Below the pieces are notes generated by a model, which searched no databases, was not told the DNA's origin, and saw nothing but the letters and a program-made list of their open reading frames with translations. This document shows positions 33,756 through 42,621 of a stretch of DNA of 64,000 nucleotides, one piece after another. The translations under genes were made by a program, and so were the position numbers. Position 1 is the first letter of the stretch; each line of letters starts with the position of its first letter. Source of the DNA: JACKCP01 sp034007295 (GTDB lineage Bacteria; Desulfobacterota; Desulfobacteria; Desulfobacterales; JACKCP01); the NCBI GenBank assembly GCA_034007295.1, contig JAVERC010000009.1, positions 1 to 64,000 of the forward strand. The letters are read 5' to 3'.

Positions 33756-34685
33756 TCAAGCCTCAGTACCGCTAAAAAGAGCAGTACTCAGATATCTTTC
33801 ACCTGTGCTTGGAAGAATTGTAACAATATTAAGATTTTGATTTTTAAATTTTTCAGAATAAAGAATTGATGCATATACTGCGGCACCAGAAGAAATTCCG
33901 CAAAAAAGTCCTTTTTCAAGTGCAAGTTTTTTTGCATACTCAATTGCTTTTTCATCAGATACTGCAATCACTTCATCAAGAATTGAAGTATCTAAAAGCT
34001 TTGGAATAAATCCTCCGCCTATCCCCTGAATAAGATGAGAAGAAGGCTTTTTCCCTGAAAGTACAGCTGATTTTTCAGGTTCAACTGCAACAATTTTTGT
34101 ATTTTGATTTTTTTCCTTTAAAAACCTGCCTGTTCCAGAAATTGTACCGCCGGTTCCAACGCCTGCAACAAAACTGTGAACTTCACCTTCAAGTGCATCA
34201 TAAATTTCAGGACCGGTTGTTTCATAATGTGCTTTTGAGTTAAATTCATTTGAAAACTGATCCGGCATAAAATCGGCTTCTTTATTTTCAAGCATTTTCA
34301 CGGCACAGTCTATTGCACCTTTCATCCCAAGAGATGAATCTGTAAGAACAAGCTTTGCACCCAGATACCTTAAAAGTTTCTGCCTTTCAATACTCATATT
34401 TGAAGGCATAACAAGAGTAATATCAAAACCTGAAACACTGCACAGTCCAGCAAGAGCAATACCTGTATTTCCGCTTGTAGGCTCTACTATTTTAACTCCT
34501 TTGAAAATTTTTCCGGTTTTTATTCCGCCTTCAAGAATATAGCGTGCTGCTCTGTCTTTTACACTGCCTAAGGGATTGAAAAATTCAGCTTTAACAAAAA
34601 TATTGTTACCTGTGCTGTGAAATCCGTCTAATTTAAAAAGAGGTGTTTTTCCTATGGAATTTAATAAGGAATTAAAAAATTGCAT
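33756..34685 (-). CDS. cysK: Cysteine synthase A
   Basis: A 309-residue PLP-dependent O-acetylserine sulfhydrylase. It makes cysteine from O-acetylserine and sulfide. The PLP lysine is in NPLGSVKDRAARYIL, the substrate loop in EPTSGNTGIALA, and the phosphate-binding glycine loop in GVGTGGTISGTGRF. Later family segments are GIGGGFIPKLLD and GISSGAAVYAS. The length is normal. GGAG stands seven bases before the ATG at 34685; a GTG one codon earlier also exists. It is monocistronic. Confidence 0.95.
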   Translation of the reverse strand: MQFFNSLLNSIGKTPLFKLDGFHSTGNNIFVKAEFFNPLGSVKDRAARYILEGGIKTGKIFKGVKIVEPTSGNTGIALAGLCSVSGFDITLVMPSNMSIERQKLLRYLGAKLVLTDSSLGMKGAIDCAVKMLENKEADFMPDQFSNEFNSKAHYETTGPEIYDALEGEVHSFVAGVGTGGTISGTGRFLKEKNQNTKIVAVEPEKSAVLSGKKPSSHLIQGIGGGFIPKLLDTSILDEVIAVSDEKAIEYAKKLALEKGLFCGISSGAAVYASILYSEKFKNQNLNIVTILPSTGERYLSTALFSGTEA

Positions 34686-34756
34686 CACAAATCTCCATTT
34701 AAAAACTTTAGAATATATACATAATGAATAAAAAAACAGTATGTTATCAATTTTAA

Positions 34757-34866
34757 GCCTGAATTGATCTTTTCTGATTTATTAAATTTAATCCTTAAAA
34801 TACACAAACATTTTAAAAATTAAATTTTTCACTTAAACTGAAACAAAATCATCTTTTCAGCCAGAA
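34757..34866. repeat. Composite of family B left end and degraded family A
   Basis: GCCTGAATTGATCTTTT resembles the family B left end. From about 34783, AAATTTAATCCTTAAAATAC and AAATTAAATTTTTCA match the inside of family A, and CATCTTTTCAGCCAG its right end. The copy is decayed. It lies upstream of cysK. Confidence 0.5.
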
Positions 34867-34953
34867 ATAAAATAAAGATTAACTAAATATTCAGTCTTTA
34901 ATCAAGAAAACATTTTTTTACAGAGAATTTTTTGAATCAGGGATAAATTTGAT

Positions 34954-35028
<75 letters not shown>

Positions 35029-35047
35029 TCTTGGGATTTGTTTAGTG

Positions 35048-35124
<77 letters not shown>

Positions 35125-35269
35125 TTAAAAACAAAATTCTTCTAACAAAAAAAAAATATCTTTGCAAGTCTTTTATTTATTTTTTTTGTGCATATTTTTA
35201 CTATGCTTTACCAAATTGATTTAATAGGCTATAGTTTTTAATTTGAAAATTATAAAATCAGGATGCTAA

Positions 35270-36208
35270 ATGACTCTGGAAAAAAAAGCGAAAAAAAATC
35301 CAAAAAATCTGCCGGCACTAAAAACATCAGGCAATGCTCTGGCAATAAGGGATCCGCTTCAGGCATATCTCTCTGAAATAAGCAGATATGAACTTTTAAC
35401 ACGGGAAGAAGAAATTGAGCTTGGTAAAAAAATTCAGGAAGAAAATGACCCTGATGCAGCTTTTGTTCTTGCTACCTCAAATTTAAGACTTGTTGTTAAA
35501 ATTGCTCTTGAATTTCAAAAAGTCTGGATGCAAAACCTTCTTGATCTTATCCAGGAAGGAAATATCGGGCTTATGCAGGCTGTCCAGAAATTTGATCCTT
35601 ATAAGGGAGTCAAATTTTCTTATTATGCCTCATTCTGGATAAAAGCCTATATTCTTAAATTTATAATGGACAATTGGAGACTTGTAAAAATAGGCACAAC
35701 CCAGGGCCAGAGAAAACTTTTTTTCAAGCTGAAAAAAGAAAAACAAAGACTTATTGAAGAAGGATTTGATCCCCAGCCGAAATTATTGTCAAACAGGCTT
35801 GGTGTCACTCAAAAAGAAATTGTTGAAATGGAACAAAGGCTTGACAACTGGGATCTTTCATTAAATACGCCTGTAAAAGACGACTCTGATACAGAAAGAA
35901 TGGCTTTTGTAACAGATGCTACTGTGAGTTCTGCTGAAGATGATCTTGCAAACAAGGAAATGAAGCTTCTTTTACACGAAAAAGTTGAAGAATTCATCAA
36001 AACCCTTAATGAAAGAGAAAAAGATATTTTTGAAAACCGGCTTTTTTCTGACGAACCACTTACTCTTCAGGATTTAGGCGACAAATATCAAATTTCCCGC
36101 GAAAGGGTCAGACAGGTTGAAAAAACAATAATAAAAAAAGTCAAAGATTTTTTCCAAAAAGAAATACCAGACTTTGAATCATATGCAGGACTTGGGGATG
36201 ATGATTAA
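35270..36208 (+). CDS. rpoH: RNA polymerase sigma-32 (heat-shock sigma factor)
   Basis: A 312-residue group 3 sigma-70-family factor. Region 1.2/2 includes RDPLQAYLSEISRYELLTRE, DLIQEGNIGLMQAVQKFDPY and FSYYASFWIKAYILKFIMDN. The RpoH box is present as QRKLFFKLK. Region 4 ends with the helix-turn-helix SRERVRQVEKTIIKK. It directs heat-shock gene transcription. The TPR lipoprotein gene starts inside its last codons, so the two are translationally coupled. Start: ATG with CAGGA upstream. Confidence 0.93.
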   Translation: MTLEKKAKKNPKNLPALKTSGNALAIRDPLQAYLSEISRYELLTREEEIELGKKIQEENDPDAAFVLATSNLRLVVKIALEFQKVWMQNLLDLIQEGNIGLMQAVQKFDPYKGVKFSYYASFWIKAYILKFIMDNWRLVKIGTTQGQRKLFFKLKKEKQRLIEEGFDPQPKLLSNRLGVTQKEIVEMEQRLDNWDLSLNTPVKDDSDTERMAFVTDATVSSAEDDLANKEMKLLLHEKVEEFIKTLNEREKDIFENRLFSDEPLTLQDLGDKYQISRERVRQVEKTIIKKVKDFFQKEIPDFESYAGLGDDD

Positions 36209-37964
36209 AAAAATATTAAGTTTTTTTTACCTTAAGGCAGATAAAATTTTAGTTTTATCTGCCGCCTTTTTTTTTATTTCAAGCTGTTCATTTTTTGTTA
36301 AGCCGCAAACAGAACAAATCAATCCTTCTTCAGATACCACAAGGACGCAGGACTTTATTATACCAGAAGGCAATTCTTATTTTAATTATATTGTTTCAGA
36401 AATAGAATCCCACAAAAAAAATAACCAGAAATCTTTTGAGTACCTGGTTAAGGCACAGCAAAAAGACCCTGACTCCAAATATTTAAAAAAACAGCTTGCC
36501 AAAAAATTATTACTGTACAAAAAAACTCAACCAGCAAAAGAAATCATTTCAGCTTTGATGGAAGAAGACCCCAAAGACCCGGAAATTCTATCACTTTTTG
36601 CCGGAATTTTGGCTCTTGAAAAAAAAGACCCAAATGAAATTCTTGAAATTTATGAAAAAATAATTGACCTTGACCCTGAAAATAAAAAAGCTCCAATAGC
36701 ACTTGCTTTTTTATATGAAAAACTAAATAAAAGGCAAAAATTGATTGAGACATTTGAAAAAGCTGCTTTAAGTGCCAAACACAATTATTTTCTTTATTTT
36801 TATCTTGGAGAGGCCTACCTTCTTGACAAACAATATTCCCAGGCCAGAAAAAATTTTTACAAGGCAGCAAAAGAAGAACCCTATAGAATTGAACCTAAAT
36901 TAAGCCTTATTGAAACAATAAAAAATCTTAGAAAAACACATAAACATAAAAAAGAAATTATTGATTTATTCAATGAAATTATTGAATTAAAACCAAACGA
37001 CCCTACTTTGCTTATTGAACTTTCATATTTTTATTATCAAAACGGTGATTATGAAAAATCAGATGAAACCTTTAAAGCTGTTGGGGAAGAATGGAATTTA
37101 AACAAGCAAAATATTGCAGCTATTCTTAATTTTTATTCAAACAACAATTTCAATGATAAGTCTGATTTTACAGCAATGAGAATTTTCCAGGCAACCGGAG
37201 ACAGCTCAATTTTTCTTGTTCTTGGAAGCATTTACAATAAAGCAGACCAAACCAAAAAGGCTGTTGAAACATACAAACTTGTTCCCGAAACAAGCAGCCT
37301 TCATTCCAACGCCATTGCTGCAATTTCGATAATACTTGCTCAAACAGACAAATTTGAAGAAGCAGTTTCCCTTATAAAAAAACAAACAGCCAAAAAACCA
37401 GAAGATCTTATTCTTATTTCAGCACTTGGAAACCTTTATGAAGAAAAAAAAGACTATGAAAATGCACAAACCTTTTATCAAAAGGGAGCTTCTATAGAAT
37501 CAGAAAAAAAATGGACTTTTTTTTACAGACTAGGTGTTATAAATGACAAAGCAGGCAAAAAAGACAAGTCACTGGAATATATGAAAAAAGCTCTTGATCT
37601 TGAACCTGAAAACCCTGACATACTTAATTATATTGGTTATACATATGCTGAAATGGACATAAATCTTGAACTGGCAAAAGAAATGATAGAAAAAGCTCTT
37701 ATGGCCAGAAAAGATGATGGATATATTACTGACAGCCTTGGCTGGGTTTATTATAAATTAGGCAATTATGAAAAGGCAGAATTTTTCCTTGAAAAAGCAT
37801 CAAAAATTACAAAAAACGATCCTGTAATACTAGAACACTTGGCAGAGCTTTATATCAAAACAGGAAGACAGAATCTGGCAGTTGAAATTTATGAAAACAT
37901 TTTAAAAACAGATCCAGATAATGCTGAAGTAAAAAAAAAGCTTATGAAAATTAAAGAACAATGA
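36198..37964 (+). CDS. TPR-repeat outer-membrane lipoprotein
   Basis: A protein of about 588 residues with an N-terminal lipoprotein signal (LSAAFFFISSC, cysteine as acylation site) and many tetratricopeptide repeats through the rest (for example KKDYENAQTFYQKGASI, GNYEKAEFFLEKASKI, TGRQNLAVEIYENILKTDP). It is a scaffold for protein interactions at the envelope. The frame is open to 36174, but AGGA stands seven bases before the ATG at 36198, which overlaps the end of rpoH. The stop overlaps the next gene by ATGA. The gene next door encodes a LolB-like lipoprotein, so both may serve envelope assembly. Exact partner unknown. Confidence 0.8.
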   Translation: MMIKKILSFFYLKADKILVLSAAFFFISSCSFFVKPQTEQINPSSDTTRTQDFIIPEGNSYFNYIVSEIESHKKNNQKSFEYLVKAQQKDPDSKYLKKQLAKKLLLYKKTQPAKEIISALMEEDPKDPEILSLFAGILALEKKDPNEILEIYEKIIDLDPENKKAPIALAFLYEKLNKRQKLIETFEKAALSAKHNYFLYFYLGEAYLLDKQYSQARKNFYKAAKEEPYRIEPKLSLIETIKNLRKTHKHKKEIIDLFNEIIELKPNDPTLLIELSYFYYQNGDYEKSDETFKAVGEEWNLNKQNIAAILNFYSNNNFNDKSDFTAMRIFQATGDSSIFLVLGSIYNKADQTKKAVETYKLVPETSSLHSNAIAAISIILAQTDKFEEAVSLIKKQTAKKPEDLILISALGNLYEEKKDYENAQTFYQKGASIESEKKWTFFYRLGVINDKAGKKDKSLEYMKKALDLEPENPDILNYIGYTYAEMDINLELAKEMIEKALMARKDDGYITDSLGWVYYKLGNYEKAEFFLEKASKITKNDPVILEHLAELYIKTGRQNLAVEIYENILKTDPDNAEVKKKLMKIKEQ

Positions 37965-38671
37965 TTTTTTTTAAAAAACTTTTTGTTTTATTTTTTATAT
38001 TATTTTTATGTTCATGTGCAGCTAAAACAACAGGCAAAAAAACTTTTATAAGTGAAGATGCTGATATTTTTTTAAAAAAAATATCAAAAATCAATTCTTC
38101 AAAAATCCCTTTAAGCGGCATTGGCCAGCTTTCATTAAATAATAACGGCAGAATTAACAAATTTAAAATTGCTTTTGCCTCTGACTGCGAAAAAAAAATC
38201 AGGCTTGAAATTCTCTCACCTGCGGGTCTTCCAGCTGTAAGCATAGCCTATGACGGTGACAAATTATATTTTCGGGAAAACAATGGTTCCAAAACCAGAA
38301 CTTTTTCAAACTATAAAAAGGTTATAAAAAAAATAACAGGTGTTTCACCAGACATTGAGGTTATAGCTTTTCTTTTTTGTAAAAAAATACCATTAATTAA
38401 TTTTACAAATGCAGATTTAATTACAGATAAAAATACAGATATTCTTCACATTTTTTCCAATAATCAACATCAGACAATAAATCTAAAAAAAGAAGGGGGA
38501 TTTATTTCTGTAATTTCATATCCTCAAGATAAATTTATTATAAATATGGAAAAAAACGGCAATTTTGAATTATTATCTGAAACTACAGGCAATAAAATCT
38601 GCTTTTACGGAAGCTCATATTCGTCTCTGAAAAATGAAGTTTTAAAAAATATATTTATATTGACTAGATAA
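37961..38671 (+). CDS. LolB/DUF4292-like lipoprotein
   Basis: A 236-residue lipoprotein; the signal LFVLFFILFLCSC ends at a lipid-attachable cysteine. The mature part resembles the LolB/LolA fold: an early strand set (LSGIGQLSLNNNGRINKFKI), then IRLEILSPAGLPAVSIAYDG, a pattern seen in DUF4292/LolB-like proteins that accept lipoproteins at the outer membrane. Identity to LolB is weak, so this is a fold-level guess. It overlaps the TPR lipoprotein gene by four bases (ATGA), so the two are coupled. Confidence 0.65.
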   Translation: MIFFKKLFVLFFILFLCSCAAKTTGKKTFISEDADIFLKKISKINSSKIPLSGIGQLSLNNNGRINKFKIAFASDCEKKIRLEILSPAGLPAVSIAYDGDKLYFRENNGSKTRTFSNYKKVIKKITGVSPDIEVIAFLFCKKIPLINFTNADLITDKNTDILHIFSNNQHQTINLKKEGGFISVISYPQDKFIINMEKNGNFELLSETTGNKICFYGSSYSSLKNEVLKNIFILTR

Positions 38672-38750
38672 ATAGATTTTCCTATTAATATTTGTTCGGC
38701 TTAAATTTTTAAGCTTAACTAAATTTTTATGATTAGTTTACGGAGGAGTA

Positions 38751-39593
38751 ATGGCGAATCAAATTCAATCTAAAATGCCTGAAAACAAGGAAGAAAAAAA
38801 AGAGCAGAAAAAAATGCAGATGCAGCAGATTCTTGGAAAAATCAAGAACAAGCTTCTTGTAATGAGCGGAAAAGGCGGAGTTGGTAAAAGCTCTGTTGCT
38901 GCAAATTTAGCTATTATCCTTGCTGACAGGGGTTTTAAGGTAGGACTTATGGATATTGATGTCCATGGGCCAAGTATTGCAAAGATCATGGGACTTAAAG
39001 GTCTTCTTGAGGTAGATCCGGAAAAACAGCTTGCAAAACCTGCACAATATGGAGAAAATTTAAAAATTGTTTCCATGCAGTCTTTTATGAGAGAAGCAGA
39101 CCAGGCTGTAATATGGAGAGGGCCGGCCAAATCTGGAATGATCCAGCAGTTTATTACAACTGTTGACTGGGGTGAACTAGACTTTTTGATTATGGATGCC
39201 CCTCCAGGAACCGGTGATGAACCTCTTACAATAATCCAGACTGTTCCTGATTCAAAGGCTGTTGTCGTAACAACCCCTCAGGATGTTGCTCTTGCAGACG
39301 TAAGGAAATCAATTAACTTCTGTAAAACAGTTAATATGGAAATCCTTGGGCTAGTTGAAAATATGGGTCCTTTTAAATGCCCAAACTGCAATCAAGAAAT
39401 AGCAATTTTCAAACAAGGCGGCGGTAAAAAGACAGCTTTTGAAATGGGAATAAGATTTCTTGGAAGTCTTCCATACAATGTAGAAGTGGTAAATTCAGGT
39501 GACAATGGAACTCCTGTCATAACCAAGGATAAAACTAACGACTATACAAAGGCACTTGAAGCCTGTACAGCTCAAATATTATCCAACCTTTAA
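38751..39593 (+). CDS. mrp: Mrp/NBP35-family Fe-S cluster carrier ATPase
   Basis: A 280-residue P-loop ATPase that carries and delivers Fe-S clusters. It has the deviant Walker A loop VMSGKGGVGKSSVAANLAI, switch motif DIDVHGPSI, Walker B LIMDAPPGTGDEPL and a CxxC pair in KCPNCNQEI. The N-terminus is a short charged extension (KEEKKEQKKMQM), typical of deltaproteobacterial members. Start: GGAGGAG before ATG. An intrinsic terminator follows, so it is probably monocistronic. Such a carrier fits the many Fe-S proteins of an anaerobe. Confidence 0.94.
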   Translation: MANQIQSKMPENKEEKKEQKKMQMQQILGKIKNKLLVMSGKGGVGKSSVAANLAIILADRGFKVGLMDIDVHGPSIAKIMGLKGLLEVDPEKQLAKPAQYGENLKIVSMQSFMREADQAVIWRGPAKSGMIQQFITTVDWGELDFLIMDAPPGTGDEPLTIIQTVPDSKAVVVTTPQDVALADVRKSINFCKTVNMEILGLVENMGPFKCPNCNQEIAIFKQGGGKKTAFEMGIRFLGSLPYNVEVVNSGDNGTPVITKDKTNDYTKALEACTAQILSNL

Positions 39594-39601
39594 AAAAATT
39601 T

Positions 39602-39631
39602 AAGGAGTGTTTTTTAAGCACTCCTTTTTTT
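39602..39631 (+). terminator. Intrinsic terminator after mrp
   Basis: AAGGAGTG pairs with CACTCCTT around a 9-base loop, followed by a run of seven T. It starts eight bases after the mrp stop codon. Confidence 0.9.
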
Positions 39632-39636
39632 AACTT

Positions 39637-41703
39637 ATGAAAAAATATAAAAATTTTTTTAACCTTTTTATTTTATTATTTGTATTTTTATCAATTTCAG
39701 GGTGTTTTGCCTCAAAAAATGCATTTGATAAAAATAAACAACTCTATAACAAATATATTTCATCTAATAATACACAATATTATTATGCAGAAAAAATAAT
39801 TGAAAATATATCTGATCGAGAAAAATATAATTCATATCATTACTTTAAAACAATTCTAAGTCTTAAAACAGAACCATTTGATAAAAACATTGAAAAAATT
39901 AAAAAAATTAAAAACAAAAAAATTAAAATTGATGCCTGCATTCAAGGTGCCAATAAATATATAACATTAAAACAATATGATCTTTCAAAAAAATTTATTC
40001 TTATTGCTGAAAAAGAACTTCTCCTGCTAACAGACAAAAACCACAATCTTGATTTCCAAATTGCAGTTCTTTATAATCAACTTCTACAAACTGCATTGAA
40101 AAATAAAAATCACTCTCTTTTTGAAAAAATCTGCTTCAACCTGATAAAAAGTTATAAAAAAAATTACTACAGATTATACGAACTGCGCCCTTTGCTGATC
40201 CCCTTTAAAAAATACTTTTTTTCGTGCCAAAAAAATCAGATAAATTATTCAAAAAAAATACTTAGATTTGCTGAAACCATAGCCTGGGAAATGGAACCTG
40301 ATAAAGAACAAATAATACCCCAATATGAGGTAAAACCAAATCTTTTTGAATTAATACATACTGCTTTTTTTAACCCTGAAAGACAAAGAGCACTGTCCCT
40401 TATTGAACTGGCAGAAATTTATTCATTCATTGACCAGCCGCTTGAAATTTACCCAATATATATTGAACTTGTTGATATCTGGAAAAATTCTCTAAAAAAT
40501 CCTGACAAGGGAAAAAGCTTTGAACTTTACCTTCCGGGATTTATAAAAATACTTTACAAAAAAGGCTATAAAAACGAAGCAATTTATTTTACATCCATTG
40601 TTCCTGATATTTTTCCTTTCCGAATAAAAAAAAATACTGACCTTAAAAGGCAGGCACTTGCCTATCATCAGTTTAAATTAAGAGAATATAATAAAAAAGG
40701 AAATTTCCACAGATACAGATGCTTTAAAAGCATGGTTCTTCAGATTAATAAAGAAAAAGGCTCTGATTTTGCAATAGAATGGATCAAAAAAAATATAAAA
40801 GATACCCACATAAGACTAAAGCTGTTTTCTGATTTATCCTACATTGAAAAACATAAAAATCTGAATTTAATTAATGAAATACAAAACATTTATCCTGAAG
40901 ATGAAAAAGAAAAAATTACAAGTGACTCATTAAAATATTTTTATATTCCTATTTTAATCAATTTATATTCTTCAAATAAATTAAAAGCAGATAAATTCCT
41001 TTTATTAATAATTGACAAAATATCAAAAGAATATGATGAAGATCAGCCGGTACTTCTGGCAAGACTTGCAAGGGCTCTAAAACATATAAATTACAAACAA
41101 AGCCACACACTATGTAATAAATCCTTTGTCAAAGCTTATTCAATACCTCAAGACGACCCGATTACCAGCATTAAATCTGTTCAACTGCTTATAAAAATAA
41201 TTGGAAAAAACCAGTTTGACTGCATTGATTACAATTATTTTACAAAATATTTATATGATTTAATTGAACATTTCTCCATTCATGGAAACAAGGAAAGACT
41301 ATATGAAATCAAAATTGATTGCCTTATTTTAGCAGGAGATTTATTTAATTATCTAGGAGATAAAAAACAGTCGCTAAACTGCCTGAAAAATGCAGAAAAA
41401 TATATTCAAATAATTAATAACAAAGAGCTTGCAAACTCATACACATTTTCTCTTTTTTCACGATATGCAGATTTTGAATTTTTTAGCGAATCTTTTAAAA
41501 TCTCAGAACAGATAAATTTTGAATTTTATGATAAAGATTATTTTATAGGCAAAATAACAGAATTGTTCATACTCAATAAATACAACGAAAAAAGATGGCT
41601 TTTATTTGATATAGACAATGATAAGAAAATAGATTTCATCAATCCCGAAGCCGATAAAGAACTTTTAAAGTTACACATGGACAAAGTAGTTTTTAATTAT
41701 TGA
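39637..41703 (+). CDS. Large lipoprotein, mostly helical, unrecognised
   Basis: A 688-residue protein with a lipoprotein signal (LFVFLSISGC). The mature part is rich in Lys, Asn and Tyr and reads as repeated helix pairs (LSLIELAEIYSFIDQPLEI, YLGDKKQSLNCLKNAEKYI), suggesting TPR-like repeats too diverged to name. Near the C-terminus DIDNDKKIDFINPEAD resembles a calcium-binding loop. No Shine-Dalgarno sequence is visible before the ATG, which follows the mrp terminator by six bases, so the start and its expression are uncertain. Function unknown. Confidence 0.6.
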   Translation: MKKYKNFFNLFILLFVFLSISGCFASKNAFDKNKQLYNKYISSNNTQYYYAEKIIENISDREKYNSYHYFKTILSLKTEPFDKNIEKIKKIKNKKIKIDACIQGANKYITLKQYDLSKKFILIAEKELLLLTDKNHNLDFQIAVLYNQLLQTALKNKNHSLFEKICFNLIKSYKKNYYRLYELRPLLIPFKKYFFSCQKNQINYSKKILRFAETIAWEMEPDKEQIIPQYEVKPNLFELIHTAFFNPERQRALSLIELAEIYSFIDQPLEIYPIYIELVDIWKNSLKNPDKGKSFELYLPGFIKILYKKGYKNEAIYFTSIVPDIFPFRIKKNTDLKRQALAYHQFKLREYNKKGNFHRYRCFKSMVLQINKEKGSDFAIEWIKKNIKDTHIRLKLFSDLSYIEKHKNLNLINEIQNIYPEDEKEKITSDSLKYFYIPILINLYSSNKLKADKFLLLIIDKISKEYDEDQPVLLARLARALKHINYKQSHTLCNKSFVKAYSIPQDDPITSIKSVQLLIKIIGKNQFDCIDYNYFTKYLYDLIEHFSIHGNKERLYEIKIDCLILAGDLFNYLGDKKQSLNCLKNAEKYIQIINNKELANSYTFSLFSRYADFEFFSESFKISEQINFEFYDKDYFIGKITELFILNKYNEKRWLLFDIDNDKKIDFINPEADKELLKLHMDKVVFNY

Positions 41704-41747
41704 TCCGCCTAAAAACTAATTTTTTTTTATTTATTTATGACAATAAA

Positions 41748-41812
41748 TTTAACCTTTTAATACATTGATATTTTGAGAATTAAATTTTTGAATAGACTGA
41801 CTAGAAATTGTT
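41748..41812. repeat. Decayed family A repeat fragment
   Basis: TTTAACCTTTTAATACATTG, then ATTTTGAGAATTAAATTTTT and GAATAGACTGA match the middle of family A in the inverse orientation (compare 52196-52250). Both ends are lost. Confidence 0.45.
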
Positions 41813-41872
41813 GTTTCTAGTTAAATAACGATCAGATTTAAAAAAAATATATTTCCCAGGGTTTCAGAAAAT

Positions 41873-42604
41873 TTGAATAATTTGGCTGGCAAAAAATTTA
41901 TATTCCTATATATAATTATAATTCTGCTTACCTTTAGCACTTTAAAGGCTCAGGCAGAATTTATTATTCTTGGAGATCCATGGCCTCCCTGGACATCTGA
42001 AAATTACGGTCCGGCACAGGGAGGAATTGCAGTTGATTTTGCATATAAACTTTTTGAAAATGCAGGCATAAAAATACAAATTCATCTTCATCCATGGAAA
42101 CGGGTAATCAGAATGATTCAATACGGTCAGGCAGATGGAATTCTTATGACTCAACCATCAAAAGAACTTTCAGAATTTATTCATTTCACAGAACCTGTTT
42201 TTTCAGGAAAAGAAGTAATCTGTTTTAACAAAGTAAATACCCCTGATTTTAAATGGAATTCTTTTAATGACCTTAAAAATTTTACAATTGGAACAATTCT
42301 TGGTTACAATTATGGAAATTTTTCTTCAGCAAAGGAAAATCTGTCATTAAAAACCGTTGAATCACAAAATCTTATTTCCAATATAAAAAAACTTGTTATG
42401 GGCAGAATTGACCTTGTTATATGCGATTTTGCAGCTCTGAATACAATTTTAAATAATAATCCGGAATTGAAAAATTCAATTAGTATATCAGAAAAACCTT
42501 TATATGAATGGAAATATTCAATTGGAATTTCTAAATTCTCCGAGCTTTTTGACAAAAGAGAAGATATTGACAGGCTTATTATAAAAATGAAAAAACAAAG
42601 TTAA
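41873..42604 (+). CDS. Periplasmic solute-binding protein (SBP_bac_3 type)
   Basis: A 243-residue exported protein: signal peptide ending at LKAQA, then a family 3 binding fold (LGDPWPPWTSENYGPAQGG, HPWKRVIRMIQYGQADGIL, HFTEPVFSGKEVICF, GRIDLVICDFAALNTIL). Such proteins bind amino acids or other small polar molecules. No ABC transporter genes are adjacent; instead a membrane histidine kinase follows 17 bp downstream, so it probably serves as the ligand sensor for that kinase. The only plausible starts are TTG codons (41873 or 41882), so the first residues are uncertain. Confidence 0.85.
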   Translation: MNNLAGKKFIFLYIIIILLTFSTLKAQAEFIILGDPWPPWTSENYGPAQGGIAVDFAYKLFENAGIKIQIHLHPWKRVIRMIQYGQADGILMTQPSKELSEFIHFTEPVFSGKEVICFNKVNTPDFKWNSFNDLKNFTIGTILGYNYGNFSSAKENLSLKTVESQNLISNIKKLVMGRIDLVICDFAALNTILNNNPELKNSISISEKPLYEWKYSIGISKFSELFDKREDIDRLIIKMKKQS

Positions 42605-42621
42605 ACAACCCAGGATAAAAA

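Noticed and set aside
38699..38714. GCTTAAA-TT-TTTAAGC palindrome upstream of mrp
   Set aside because: AT-rich with a two-base loop and no T-run; palindromes like this are expected by chance in this composition.
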